Notes: generated by a model not told the origin, from the letters alone. DNA of 64,000 bases from Bacillota bacterium (GCA_021846285.1 JAJZCB010000001.1:1-64000); one strand, 5' to 3'; numbered from the stretch's first letter, positions 1 to 8,511 are shown. Numbers and translations: made by a program.

Positions 1-2
1 TG

Positions 3-212
3 GGTGGGCGAGTTCAAGAAGGATGTTCAACACTCTTTTGTGGGGAGCGGCCTCTCGAGCCGGAAGATCTGGCACAGCGCGAGATGCATAGGCGCATTAA
101 AGATCTTGAAGAGGAGAATGCTATTTTTAAAAAAGGCCATGCGCAGCAACGCATTCGACCGGGAAAACTATGGATATCAGAGAGCTTTTTACAAGTGTCA
201 CTCTATCAATAG
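3..212 (+). pseudogene. IS3-family transposase OrfA remnant
   Basis: Reading frame 3 from the window edge translates to a stretch containing RPLEPEDLAQREMHRRIKDL followed by EEENAIFKK, which is the leucine-zipper end of IS3-family OrfA proteins. At the A-run near 130 the recognisable reading jumps to another frame (LKKAMRS..FDREN) and soon decays. No OrfB, no inverted repeat and no intact start are visible, so this is the broken tail of an insertion sequence that continues left of the window. Family assignment is from the motif only. Confidence 0.6.
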
Positions 213-252
213 AGCACCAACGATGGACAAGTCTTTCAGGGGAGTTATGATC

Positions 253-852
253 ATGCCGACCAAGATGGGGAAGCGTCTCGTGGGTATTTGCAGTGTGGCC
301 GTAACTGCCATTTATGCTGCCGGATATATTTACACGCTGCCGTCCGTTCAAGCTCAGGCCGGCAGTGTGCCATCGCTCTCACCAACCAATAATTCGACCC
401 CCGGTGCTGCCGCGGCTGCTCACAGTGCCTCCAGGTCATCCCACAGCAGAAACGGAACTTCGTCGTCCACCTCTGCCAAATCTGGTTCGTCTAAGAGCGG
501 AACGTCTACCAATGGCTCGTCTGCAACCAGTGCATCCTCGCAGTCGAGCAAATCGTCCAGCAAACCGCCAAGCAAACCGGCGGTGAAATATAAGGACGGA
601 ACGTACACAGGTGCGGGCACCAATCCATACGGCTCGCTTAGCGTGAGTCTCACCATTGCCCACGGAAAAATCGCATCAGTGAAGATTACTCAGTGGACGA
701 TGCACTATCCACAGTATGTGATCGACCCGCAATTGCCACAGGAAGTTGTCTCGATGCAGACGTGGCAGATCTACATTGTGAGCGGCGCAACGGCAAGCAC
801 CTACAACTTTGCGCAAGCTGTGTATCTGGCCTTGCAAAAGGCAAAGGCGTGA
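253..852 (+). CDS. Membrane-anchored FMN-binding domain protein
   Basis: A 199-residue protein with an N-terminal membrane segment (about residues 8-28), a Ser/Thr/Gly/Lys-rich linker (about 55-115) and a C-terminal FMN-binding domain (FMN_bind, the fold of RnfG/NqrC). The flavin attachment motif SGAT is at 177-180, where ApbE-type enzymes esterify FMN to the Thr in characterised family members. The start at 253 is chosen because CAGGGGAG (237-244) is well spaced from it; ATG at 223 and 247 are possible but worse. The next gene encodes ApbE and the one after an RnfD-like protein, so the three probably form one extracytoplasmic electron-transfer module. The domain call is strong, but the redox partner is unknown. 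Confidence 0.85.
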   Translation: MPTKMGKRLVGICSVAVTAIYAAGYIYTLPSVQAQAGSVPSLSPTNNSTPGAAAAAHSASRSSHSRNGTSSSTSAKSGSSKSGTSTNGSSATSASSQSSKSSSKPPSKPAVKYKDGTYTGAGTNPYGSLSVSLTIAHGKIASVKITQWTMHYPQYVIDPQLPQEVVSMQTWQIYIVSGATASTYNFAQAVYLALQKAKA

Positions 853-860
853 GGTGTGGC

Positions 861-1814
861 ATGATGATGGATTCTGAGATGGAAGCGCCGGCGAAAACGG
901 GAATCCAGCATACGGTGGAATCATACTTGCTGATGGGCACGGTAGTGTCCATCAGGGTGGTCGGGCGCGGCCAGGTCACCGACATGCACAGCGCCATTAA
1001 ACGGGCGTTTGAGGCCATGCGCTTTGTAGAGGAGACATGCAGCCGTTTCACAGAAAGCAGTGCCTTGCGTGAACTGTGCCGCCATTCTGGACAGCCGGTG
1101 CAGGTGCCAGATGTACTGTTCGAGACGATTCGCGTGGCATTGGAGATAAGCGCTCTTACGGACGGAGTCTTTGACCCGACTGTCGGCAGCGCTCTGGAAG
1201 CGCACGGATTCAACCGTCACTATTTGACGGGCGACGCGGTGAATTCGCAAGTCGAGTGCGCCGAGCCGGTGAGCTACCGGGACATCACGCTTGATGAGAA
1301 AGAGCGGACGGTTCTCCTGCACAAACCCATGCTGATCGATTTGGGGGCCGTGGCGAAGGGCTTGGCGGTGGATCTTGCGGCCAGGGAACTTGTGGGTTGG
1401 GACGGCTTTGCCATTGATGCGGGCGGCGATTTGTACCTGCAGGGCATGGATTTCACTGGCGAACCCTGGAGGGTTGGTATTCAGCATCCACTCCATAAGG
1501 ATGCCATGATGTGCTGGTTGCAAATAACCGATGCGGCGATCTGCACCTCAGGCAGCTATGAGCGGCGCAGTCCTGTGGCGAGTGAAGTTCACCACCTGAT
1601 CAATCCGAAGACCGGAGAGTCCACGCGCGGTCTGCTCAGTTGCACTGTGGTAGCGCCGCTAGCCATACTCGCGGACGCTGTGTCGACAGCCGCCTTCGTG
1701 CTCGGTCCGAAACACGCGCTCGAATTCGTCTCTGCGCTCGATCTTGAGGCGATCTGCATTAGCGATGCTTTAGACATGACGATGACAGATTCGATGGAGA
1801 GGTATCTGAGATGA
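861..1814 (+). CDS. apbE: FAD:protein FMN transferase
   Basis: A 317-residue ApbE-family enzyme, which transfers FMN from FAD onto a Thr/Ser of target flavoproteins. Family hallmarks visible in order are the N-terminal LMGTVVSIRV strand, FTESSALRELCR, GVFDPTVG, DLGAVAKGLAVD, the glycine loop IDAGGDLYLQG and the C-terminal HHLINPKTGES followed by ILADAVSTAAFVLG. The ATG at 861 has GAGGTGTG just upstream, 8 bases after the stop of the FMN-binding gene, whose SGAT motif is the likely substrate. No export signal is obvious at the chosen start, although most ApbE proteins are lipoproteins; flavinylation may happen elsewhere, or the start may differ. The 3' end overlaps the next gene by four bases, so the two are translationally coupled. 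Confidence 0.92.
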   Translation: MMMDSEMEAPAKTGIQHTVESYLLMGTVVSIRVVGRGQVTDMHSAIKRAFEAMRFVEETCSRFTESSALRELCRHSGQPVQVPDVLFETIRVALEISALTDGVFDPTVGSALEAHGFNRHYLTGDAVNSQVECAEPVSYRDITLDEKERTVLLHKPMLIDLGAVAKGLAVDLAARELVGWDGFAIDAGGDLYLQGMDFTGEPWRVGIQHPLHKDAMMCWLQITDAAICTSGSYERRSPVASEVHHLINPKTGESTRGLLSCTVVAPLAILADAVSTAAFVLGPKHALEFVSALDLEAICISDALDMTMTDSMERYLR

Positions 1815-2731
1815 ACAATCCACAAGCTGTGCGACCAACGCCGAATCCGCTGGAGCGATTTCTGAAGACGCCAAAGGGATACGTTTTGGCCATTCTGGTC
1901 GGACTAACGCTCATTGCGGCGTTGCGTCCACAGGATCATCTGGGACTTTTGAATGCAATCGTCGCAGTGGCCACAGGGTTGGTGTTCGATGCGGGAGTCG
2001 CACTGCTGCAACGGCGCAAAAAACTGTTTTCAGACGGCGCTGTCATCACTGCGTTGATTGTGGCGGATGTGCTGAGCCACACGACGCCATTGTACATCGT
2101 GGCGGCCACCACTGCCGTGGCGCTATTGTCTAAACATGTTTTGAAGGTGGGACGCAAACCGATTTTCAACCCAGCTGCGTTCGGCTTACTGTTTGCCATC
2201 GTGGTGTTCGCCACCGGTCAGAGTTGGTGGGGCAGTCTCGCCCTGCTGCCGACGTGGCTCATACTGTTGCTGCTGGCTGGGGGGCTGCTGATCACCGAGC
2301 GGGTCAATAAAATCCCCCAGGTGCTCGCCTTTCTCGGTACGTACTTTGCGCTACTGCTCGTCATGGCGATTTTTCACCTTGGTTTGCCTTCTGACACCCC
2401 CGGTGACGCTTTACGCATACCGTTCGTCAACTCGGCTCTGTACCTGGCGTTCTTTATGTTGACGGATCCCCCCACAACGCCCGCCCCATACCGCCAACAG
2501 ATTCTGTTTGGCGTTATCGTTGCTGGAGTCGGCACGGTCATTTTTGCAATGTCTGGCGGTCTCGCCTATCTGCTCGTTGGGCTCTTGGTCGGGAATATAT
2601 GGAAAACATCTTTGCATTGGGTTACGAAAACTGCAGAGCGACGCGGCTCCTTACCATTAAAGGAAGCGGTAAAGGGATCCGCCAACGCCATACGCACTGA
2701 GGAAGGCGCCTCAGATCAAGGTCTCGCCTGA
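1811..2731 (+). CDS. RnfD/NqrB-like integral membrane protein
   Basis: A 306-residue polytopic protein with about eight to nine hydrophobic segments. It carries family-typical blocks SDGAVITALIV, KPIFNPAAFGLL and, near the C-terminus, FMLTDPPTTP, the position of the conserved TDP motif in RnfD/NqrB/RseC-associated membrane subunits. Those proteins conduct electrons through flavins across the membrane. Here no other Rnf or Nqr subunit is present, so it is probably a stand-alone flavin-linked electron conduit working with the FMN-binding protein two genes upstream and ApbE. ATG overlaps the apbE stop (ATGA). The family is well supported; the function is inferred from context. Confidence 0.8.
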   Translation: MNNPQAVRPTPNPLERFLKTPKGYVLAILVGLTLIAALRPQDHLGLLNAIVAVATGLVFDAGVALLQRRKKLFSDGAVITALIVADVLSHTTPLYIVAATTAVALLSKHVLKVGRKPIFNPAAFGLLFAIVVFATGQSWWGSLALLPTWLILLLLAGGLLITERVNKIPQVLAFLGTYFALLLVMAIFHLGLPSDTPGDALRIPFVNSALYLAFFMLTDPPTTPAPYRQQILFGVIVAGVGTVIFAMSGGLAYLLVGLLVGNIWKTSLHWVTKTAERRGSLPLKEAVKGSANAIRTEEGASDQGLA

Positions 2732-2951
2732 GAAAACATCAGACATGATGCGACCGTCGACTGGCATCCTCTGCTCACCGACGGTTGTTTGTCATTTCCT
2801 CCAGCCCTATTTGCCTGATGAGGAGGCGCAAAACAAAGCGCCCCGCATATCGTGATCAGGAAGTGCTGGGTGTGGCGAGAAAATGGGAAGTCGCCAGGAA
2901 CGAAACAGTGTCCTGGGCGACCGCGCCCTTGGGAGGAGGTATGCAATCAAA

Positions 2952-3494
2952 GTGAGTAATAAAGTATTCAATGAATTGAAATCGCCAATTTATACTCTAT
3001 CGCAAATCATCGTGGCCGAAGCGCTTGCAGGAAACGCCTTTCGAGTATCATCGGGTGTGCTCACCGCAAGTTCCAGCCAACAGATGGTCATCGCGCTGAC
3101 GAATCCGGGCGGCTCCGGCATTCAGGCAGTCCTGGACAGTATAGAACTCTCGGTGAACACCACCACGCTCGCCCTGATGAAGGCAGTGATCGACGGCACC
3201 GTCGCTGGCCTGTCTGCTGTGACAGCGTACAACCTGAATACTGATTTTCTGGGGAAGAGTCCGCTTTGCACGATTGCCGCAGGCGGCGGGTCGGGCGTCT
3301 CTCTGACGGGAGGGAGCGTCATCTATAATCAATTCCTGAATATATTGGATAATCATTATCCCTTTCCCGTTGTCGTCACTCCCGGACATTCCGTCGCGAT
3401 GAATTATACGTTAACCAGCGGTATGTCGAGCACTCAGGGCGCCTTTCGGTTGCGCTGGTATGAGATTCCTTTATCCGGCGGCTTCACCACCTAG
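2952..3494 (+). CDS. Unknown protein, paralog A of a three-member family
   Basis: A 180-residue protein of no recognised family. It starts at GTG 2952 (SNKVFNEL..), preceded by GGAGGAGG at 2932-2939; the in-frame alternatives lie far upstream and the ATG at 2941 is out of frame. It is rich in Gly, Ser, Thr, Val and Asn, has no signal peptide or membrane segment, and looks beta-rich. Features shared with its tandem neighbour and with the gene at 13088 are KVFN at the N-terminus, AYNLNT, a single Cys in P-x-CT, a Gly-rich loop ending GVS.TGG, and a terminal RWYEIPL. The pattern resembles secreted or particle-surface beta-sandwich proteins (spore surface or phage fibre), but nothing in the sequence proves that. 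Confidence 0.75.
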   Translation: MSNKVFNELKSPIYTLSQIIVAEALAGNAFRVSSGVLTASSSQQMVIALTNPGGSGIQAVLDSIELSVNTTTLALMKAVIDGTVAGLSAVTAYNLNTDFLGKSPLCTIAAGGGSGVSLTGGSVIYNQFLNILDNHYPFPVVVTPGHSVAMNYTLTSGMSSTQGAFRLRWYEIPLSGGFTT

Positions 3495-3540
3495 AGCGTG
3501 TCCGACACTCTCACATCGGCGTCCTTGGGAGATGACAGAC

Positions 3541-4080
3541 TTGAACAATAAAGTATTTAACGAACTGACCGCGCCCCTTTATTCCATAGCGCAAATCATC
3601 GTGGCCGAAACTCTCGCGGGCAACGCCTTTCAAGTATCATCGGGTGTGCTCAGTTCCAGCGGCTCCAGCCAACAGATGGTCATGAGGTTGGCGAATCCGT
3701 CCGGATCCGGTGTCCGGGCCGTTCTCGATTTTATCGAAATCTCGACGAACGCCACCGCGCTTGCCCAGATGACGGCCGTGATCGATGGCACCGTCGCCGG
3801 CTTGGGTGCAGTAACGGCGTACAACTTGAACACGGCTTTTTCGGGAAAGAGTCCACTGTGCACGGTTGCCGCAGCCGGCGGGTCGGGCGTCTCCCTGACG
3901 GGAGGGAGTCTCATTTTTACCCAATTTCTGGATGTGCAGGATCAACATTACCCCTTTCCGGTTGTCGTCACTCCCGGACATTCGCTCGCAATGAATTATA
4001 TCTTGACTTCGTCGGGCAACCAAGGCACCTTTTTGTTCCGCTGGTATGAGATTCCTTTAACCGGTGGCTTCACTACCTAG
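3541..4080 (+). CDS. Unknown protein, paralog B of a three-member family
   Basis: A 179-residue tandem duplicate of the preceding gene, close to identical over long stretches (AYNLNT, GKSPLCT, GSGVSLTGGS, PFPVVVTPGHS, RWYEIPL, then GGFTT). I place the start at TTG 3541, because NNKVFNEL then aligns with the starts of both paralogs and GGGAG at 3527-3531 is about nine bases upstream; ATG 3532 is the alternative but sits directly on that ribosome site. There is no signal peptide and no membrane segment. Only 46 bases separate it from paralog A, so the two are probably co-transcribed. Function unknown. Confidence 0.75.
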   Translation: MNNKVFNELTAPLYSIAQIIVAETLAGNAFQVSSGVLSSSGSSQQMVMRLANPSGSGVRAVLDFIEISTNATALAQMTAVIDGTVAGLGAVTAYNLNTAFSGKSPLCTVAAAGGSGVSLTGGSLIFTQFLDVQDQHYPFPVVVTPGHSLAMNYILTSSGNQGTFLFRWYEIPLTGGFTT

Positions 4081-4181
4081 CGCGCGTCCGAGGGGATTTT
4101 TGCCGGTCGTTTCATGGTGCGCGAAAGCGCACACGCGATCATTGTCGCCGCCGTCAATCCGTGCAACAGAGGCGGGTCTGT

Positions 4182-4721
4182 CTACAACAAGCGCGTCAAT
4201 TCGGCCAATCCCGAGGTGGTCAAGAGAGCTGACGCAAGCACACCCACGCCAAGGCTTACGAGAACCCAGACCGGTCGAAATCTAAACAATACCCCCATGG
4301 AAACAGTCACATACACGCCCAGGAAAGGTGCTAATGGCGCGAGAACCCACACTCCGTATTTTCCATACTTTGCGCCGAGCTTCTCCGCCTTTTCCAATTT
4401 TCGCGATAGCCAATTCCACCGACGGACCAGGGAGTCGAAACCTACCATAATGAACGGTGCTGGAGCCAAGTTAGCCAAGGATGCGACCAATGCGCCTATG
4501 GCCGGATCAAATCCCAGAGGCATAGATGCAGCTGCCCCGACGAGAACCTCCAAAGTCAATGAAGTGAGCGCCACTGAAACTGTCGGCACGAGGCCTTTGG
4601 TTGCCATCCCAACGGCAAAGGCAGCTCCCAAGAGAACACCGCTCAATGTTATCCCTAACCCTATTGCACGAGGATCGTCAGCCACCCGCAAACCCTCCAT
4701 CACATGTTGCTTGGGTTCCAC
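4182..4721 (-). CDS. Small multidrug export-type membrane protein
   Basis: A 179-residue hydrophobic protein with about four membrane segments. It matches the Sm_multidrug_ex family pattern: a MPLGFDPAIGALVASLANLA segment, then PFIMVGF, a basic cytoplasmic helix (RRWNWLSRKLEKAEKLG), a KYGKYGVWVLAPLAPFLGVY segment and a terminal membrane helix. Most family members are poorly characterised despite the name. The start is GTG 4721; ATG 4700 would drop the first seven residues, and neither has a strong ribosome site. It is transcribed against the gene on its left, and no operon partner is seen. Confidence 0.65.
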   Translation of the reverse strand: MEPKQHVMEGLRVADDPRAIGLGITLSGVLLGAAFAVGMATKGLVPTVSVALTSLTLEVLVGAAASMPLGFDPAIGALVASLANLAPAPFIMVGFDSLVRRWNWLSRKLEKAEKLGAKYGKYGVWVLAPLAPFLGVYVTVSMGVLFRFRPVWVLVSLGVGVLASALLTTSGLAELTRLL

Positions 4722-4802
4722 TCTTGCATTCTTGAGTCTGCCAGAATAATAGCAGATTTCGGTAGTATGAGGATAGGGGATCGTCTGCCCGTCAGCCGCC
4801 TA

Positions 4803-4856
4803 GGGGAGCAGTGATAAACCAAATTTGGGCAGGCGCGGACTTTATCACTGCTCCCC
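4803..4856. repeat. Perfect 16-bp inverted repeat
   Basis: GGGGAGCAGTGATAAA (4803-4818) is repeated as its exact reverse complement at 4841-4856, enclosing 22 bases. It lies between divergently oriented genes and has no U-run, so it is not a standard terminator. The loop differs from the two hairpins at 29651 and 31179. It could be a palindromic repeat, a mobile-element end or a regulator site. Confidence 0.7.
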
Positions 4857-4962
4857 AAGAGTGGGCTGATTCGCCCCCTGTACGCTTGCCTGCGGAAGTG
4901 ACAAACCGGCATGTGGTGCGTTATGATGAAAGAAAAGGGCGGACGCGGGAGGTGTCGCATTC

Positions 4963-5619
4963 ATCAAACCACTGGCGCTCGTCTTTGATTTTGATGGCCT
5001 GATTCTGGATACCGAGACGCCAGAGTATGAGGCGTACCGAGAGGTTTTCGGGCAGTACGAGGTGGACCTGCCGCTTTCGCTGTGGGCGAGAGCCATCGGC
5101 ACGCGGGGCGGTTTTGACCCGTACGCCCACCTAGAAGAACAGTTGGGGCGAACCATTGACCGCGCGTCTTTTGATGCGCGCCGCCGCGCACTCTACGAAG
5201 AGCGGATGCAGGGTCAGGCGGCTCGCCCTGGCGTGTCGGCGTATCTGGAAACCGCGCGGACACTGGGCATACGGGTGGGGCTGGCGTCGAGTTCTGGCCG
5301 CAGTTGGGTGGAGGGATATCTGCGGCAGTTGGGGTTGTTCGGGTTCTTTTCCTGTATTCGGACTGCCGATGATGTATCTGTCGTGAAGCCCGACCCCGAA
5401 CTGTACCTGAGTGCACTGTGCGCACTGGAGGCGCCTCCCGCGCTGGCGGTCGCCTTTGAAGACTCGCCAAACGGTGCGCTCGCCGCCATTCGCGCAGGCA
5501 TGGTATGTGTGACTGTTCCAAACTCCATCACGGCCATGCTATCCTTTCCTGATGGCATCGCGCGTCGGTTGTCTTCGATGGGGGACGTTCCGTTGTCAGA
5601 ACTGCTCGCCGGCCTGTAG
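4963..5619 (+). CDS. HAD-superfamily phosphatase (beta-phosphoglucomutase-like), AUC start
   Basis: A HAD hydrolase of subclass I of about 218 residues. Motif I is FDFDGLILDT (nucleophile and acid/base Asp at residues 9 and 11), motif II is GLASSSG, motif III is the Lys in VVKPDPELY, and motif IV is AFEDSPNG. The first ATG/GTG/TTG in frame is GTG 5062, which would delete motif I. Going upstream, the frame is open only to the TGA at 4927 and contains no canonical start. GGAGGTG at 4949-4955 is ideally spaced for ATC 4963, so I propose AUC initiation; CTG 4972 is the alternative. Family members dephosphorylate small sugar phosphates or nucleotides; the substrate cannot be told. Confidence 0.75.
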   Translation: MKPLALVFDFDGLILDTETPEYEAYREVFGQYEVDLPLSLWARAIGTRGGFDPYAHLEEQLGRTIDRASFDARRRALYEERMQGQAARPGVSAYLETARTLGIRVGLASSSGRSWVEGYLRQLGLFGFFSCIRTADDVSVVKPDPELYLSALCALEAPPALAVAFEDSPNGALAAIRAGMVCVTVPNSITAMLSFPDGIARRLSSMGDVPLSELLAGL

Positions 5620-5905
5620 GATCGGTTGATCGTCCTGGCTCATTTCTGTGGGATCGCCGCGCCGTCATGCTGGCCATCTGTGTCATTTGGATTCACAGTC
5701 GCTGGCGCAAGGTTCTTTCCATCTCCGTGACTCCATGGTATGCTTGAATGGTGTCCGGTTCGTCCACAGTGACATCAATCAACTTGGAATTTCAACAACT
5801 TATTGGAACAACGTCTGCTGAACAGCCGGTACAGGAGTTCGAGAGATGCCGGAGATGTACGACTGACGTTCCGGCCCGGGTGGCGTTGATCCGAATTCGA
5901 GGGAA

Positions 5906-6739
5906 ATGGAAGTGAAGGGAATGTCCGAAAGTGCGAGAGAACAGATGCTTGTGGCAAAGGATGGTCAACAGGTATTCGTGCGCCACTGGTCGTCCGCTGG
6001 ATCGGCGGCCATCGTAGCGGCCCATGGAAACGGCTCGCACAGCGGTGTCTATGGGCTGATGGCTTCACATCTGACCGGGTCGGACATCTACGCCTTCGAC
6101 CTGCGCGGCTATGGCGCCTCGCCGGTGCGGCCGACTGAGGTGTCCGATTGGCAGGGGTGGGCCGACGACATGGCGGTCGTGGCCACAGCCGCCGCCGCAG
6201 AGGGCAAGCAGGTCTTTCTTTTGGGCCACTCCCTCGGCAGTCTCGTCGCGCTCGCCGCGGCGCCGCGGGTCGCGGGGCTCGCCGGTGTCATCCTGATCTC
6301 GCCCAGCCCCTCCAGCCGGGCGATGACCCCCGAGTGGATCGGGGGTGTCATGGGGGTGCTCCAGACCCAGGGGACTGCGGCAGAAGTACGCCTGCCATGG
6401 GGTCCAGAGGAACTGGTGCGCAGCGTCGAAGCGCGGGCTGCGATCGCCAGCGACCCATTGGCGCTGCGTCCGGTGACCACCGGCATGCTGGTGCAGATCG
6501 TTGGCCTCGTGGAGGGGGCGCAAAAGGCCGGCCCGGCCATTACCGCCCCGGCGTTGCTCCTGTTGCCGGGAGAGGATCTGCTCGTGGAACGCTCCGAGTC
6601 CCTCCGTATGTTCGACTGGCTCGCGAGCGACGATAAACAGCGCGTCGAGTTTCCCGGCTGTTACCACGACCTGCCGCAGGATGCCCCGCAACAGGTGGCC
6701 TCGGCCATCGCCGGGTGGCTGAATCACCTCGCATTGTAG
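5906..6739 (+). CDS. Alpha/beta hydrolase, lysophospholipase-like
   Basis: A 277-residue serine hydrolase. Visible elements are the oxyanion strand VAAHGNGSHSGVYG, FDLRGYGAS, the nucleophile elbow GHSLGS (Ser109), the acid in LLLPGEDLLVERS and the catalytic His in CYHDLP near the C-terminus, so the triad is complete. There is no signal peptide, so it is cytoplasmic. ATG 5906 follows GAGGGAA closely; ATG 5921 in the same frame is an alternative start. The gene stands alone, with 286 bases of sequence before it in which I see no other gene. Substrate unknown: monoglyceride lipase, lysophospholipase and carboxylesterase are all possible. Confidence 0.8.
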   Translation: MEVKGMSESAREQMLVAKDGQQVFVRHWSSAGSAAIVAAHGNGSHSGVYGLMASHLTGSDIYAFDLRGYGASPVRPTEVSDWQGWADDMAVVATAAAAEGKQVFLLGHSLGSLVALAAAPRVAGLAGVILISPSPSSRAMTPEWIGGVMGVLQTQGTAAEVRLPWGPEELVRSVEARAAIASDPLALRPVTTGMLVQIVGLVEGAQKAGPAITAPALLLLPGEDLLVERSESLRMFDWLASDDKQRVEFPGCYHDLPQDAPQQVASAIAGWLNHLAL

Positions 6740-7139
6740 GAGCAGCGTCGCGGTTGTTTTCGCTGCAGAAACAGGCCCGAAAGTTGACGGAGCAGTCTTT
6801 AGGAAACAAGATCGTTGCCGATATGCGGCGAACAGATGTCATGCCGTCCGAAGTGACCATGGCGCGCGAGTCAAGGGCATCGAAACGTTACTTGATTTCC
6901 GGCGCTGTTTCCCGATTCCCGGGTAGAACCACCATGACTCGAGACCTCTGCATGGGCGGCCGGTGGCTGCCAAGATGACAAGTGCCATGAATGGTCTGTC
7001 GCATGGCCGATCACTTGTGCATCGGCTTCCCATGCCATAGCGGCTCTTAACTTGTGGCCGCTCCTCTAATATCGACTCTGCGCATATCCCTAAGGGCAAG
7101 GTTGGACACGCCTCGATGCCTGCAGAAGAACAACCCATG

Positions 7140-7236
7140 AGACTCCAGTCGGAAGCGATGGAGGAACTTTACACATAGAGGCCGTACAGAGCGGGCGCGA
7201 GACTGTCCAGAGACTCCAGTCGGAAGCGATGGAGCG
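7140..7236 (+). repeat. Short tandem direct repeat in a gene-poor stretch
   Basis: AGACTCCAGTCGGAAGCGAT plus a few further bases occurs at 7140 and again at 7211. The first copy reads MRLQSEAMEELYT then stop; the second reads into the small ORF at 7229. This looks like a partial duplication of a gene start. The rest of 6740-7228 holds no gene I can support. Confidence 0.6.
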
Positions 7237-7435
7237 ACTTTACAGAGCCAGGAGGCCAGCCACGGACGCCCGGCATACACGGCCCTTTGGCATTCCCAGT
7301 TATGCGGCCATTCCGTCTCATATCGACAAGGAGCTTTTGGAGACGGTTCATGCAGAAAATGAGCGTATCCCCGTCAGGGTTTTGCAGGAGGGGATGCGCT
7401 ATCTGGCCGAGTTTTTAATGGAAGTAGTCACTTAG
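7229..7435 (+). CDS. Small hypothetical protein, possibly a gene fragment
   Basis: A 68-residue open frame that I do not recognise. Its second half (KELLETVHAENERIPVRVLQ, then EGMRYLAEFLMEVV) looks like a genuine soluble helical segment, while the first 20 residues are basic and disordered. The first ATG follows directly after the duplicated RLQSEA segment, so the gene may be the truncated end of something larger or the product of a local duplication. No ribosome site stands out. Coding status is uncertain. Confidence 0.35.
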   Translation: MERLYRARRPATDARHTRPFGIPSYAAIPSHIDKELLETVHAENERIPVRVLQEGMRYLAEFLMEVVT

Positions 7436-7547
7436 GTTGCTTGCGTTACTTTGGCAATTGAGACAGTTGCGCCGAAACTTGCGTAAAATGTAAAATATGG
7501 TTGAGTGAGTTGTAGGCGGGAACTTGTGTTGTCATGGAGGGATAGAT

Positions 7548-7979
7548 TTGAGTTCCGAACATATAAGACCGATCGCGATTTGCGTTTTTAGAAAAGGGAA
7601 TAAAATCTTAGTAGCGGAGGGATTTGATCCGCTAAGGAACACATTCTTTTATCGACCAATTGGTGGAGGAATTGAATTCGGCGAGAAGAGTCGAGATGCA
7701 CTGGTTCGTGAAATCAGAGAAGAACTGGCGGCTGAAATCACCGACTTACGGTATTTGGGAACCATCGAAGACATCTTTGCCTTCAACGGCATTCGACGTC
7801 ATCAAATCATTCAGGTCTATGATGCGCGGTTCTGGGACACCTCCCTATACGAACGTGTCTTCTTGGAGGGTACCGAAGATAAGGGCTCAACGTACAGAGC
7901 TGTATGGAAAGCCTTGGACGAGTTTGGTTCTCATAGAACAAGACTGGTTCCGGAAGGTCTTTTGGAATTACTGTCATAA
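7548..7979 (+). CDS. NUDIX hydrolase
   Basis: A 143-residue NUDIX-fold pyrophosphohydrolase. The NUDIX box is present as GGGIEFGEKSRDALVREIRE followed by ELAAEI: Gly, the x5 Glu, and the REIREE helix that binds the metal are intact, but the usual Gly near its end is Ala. The start is taken as TTG 7548 because GGAGGGA lies just upstream (7536-7542) and the product then begins SSEHIRPIAICVF, a typical first beta strand. Substrate cannot be deduced; nucleoside diphosphate derivatives are usual. It is a single gene at the left edge of the repeat-rich region. Confidence 0.8.
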   Translation: MSSEHIRPIAICVFRKGNKILVAEGFDPLRNTFFYRPIGGGIEFGEKSRDALVREIREELAAEITDLRYLGTIEDIFAFNGIRRHQIIQVYDARFWDTSLYERVFLEGTEDKGSTYRAVWKALDEFGSHRTRLVPEGLLELLS

Positions 7980-8017
7980 GGTTGACTGCTTAAATTCCGG
8001 GCAACCTTCCGGCCAAT

Positions 8018-8278
8018 GTCCATTACGACAACGGCCTCGCCTAAGGCTGGTTGGGCGGACAAGGAGAATATGGCCACATGGTATTGGGGGATGTACCCAA
8101 CAAGCTCTGGAAATACGCGATTAATTACCCGAGTACGTCTTCAATACAGGTGGTTTTCTCCAACAATAATTTTTTCACTACTCTTGGACGTGGGCGATAT
8201 AGTAATGATGCGGAAGTGTATGTTGGGGATCAAAACAAACGGGCAGAGTTATTGACACAAGGTCGGCTCCAATGAGGT
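8018..8278 (+). pseudogene. Broken carbohydrate-binding-like fragment
   Basis: One frame reads NVHYDNGLA, stop, GWLGGQGEYGHMVLGD, then LWKYAINYP and IQVVFSNNNFF. The layout (YxNGL near the start, WKY strand, FNN-type turn) is reminiscent of starch-binding carbohydrate modules, but the match is weak and the frame carries a stop at 8042. A second short copy of the DNGLA-GWLG segment lies at about 10488-10520. I read it as a remnant; the family is a guess. Confidence 0.3.
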
Positions 8279-8355
8279 CGAAATATAGTTCAACATTCTG
8301 GTCGGTGGTTGGCCGAAAGGGCGACAAACGGGCCGCGCCGTGGTGGCGCCGCTGT
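8245..8355. repeat. 111-bp direct repeat R1, left copy
   Basis: From AGAGTTATTGACACAAGGTC to GGCGCCGCTGT this copy is the same length as that at 11338-11448, with only about five differences. The two copies bracket the peptide-binding lipoprotein and the methyltransferase. I cannot assign the repeat to a known element. Outside the repeat and the remnants listed, 7980-8603 holds no intact gene. Confidence 0.85.
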
Positions 8356-8375
8356 TATTGTGGTACGCCCGAAGG
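8356..8375 (-). repeat. Degraded copy of the tRNA-Arg 3' end
   Basis: TATTGTGGTACGCCCGAAGG here matches 13842-13861 with one mismatch. The latter is the 3' acceptor end of the tRNA-Arg(CCG) at 14975-15049 plus flanking bases. It begins right at the end of repeat R1 and probably marks an old attachment site. The match is short, so chance is not excluded. Confidence 0.5.
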
Positions 8376-8511
8376 AAGGGCAATGAATCCATGGTTTACG
8401 GGGTTTGGCCTGTAGAATGAGGAGATCGAGAAAAAATTGTCGTCAAATAGGGCTGAACGTACGCAAACACAAGTGCTCTCAGAACTCTCAGTTACAATCC
8501 AGATTCTACTA

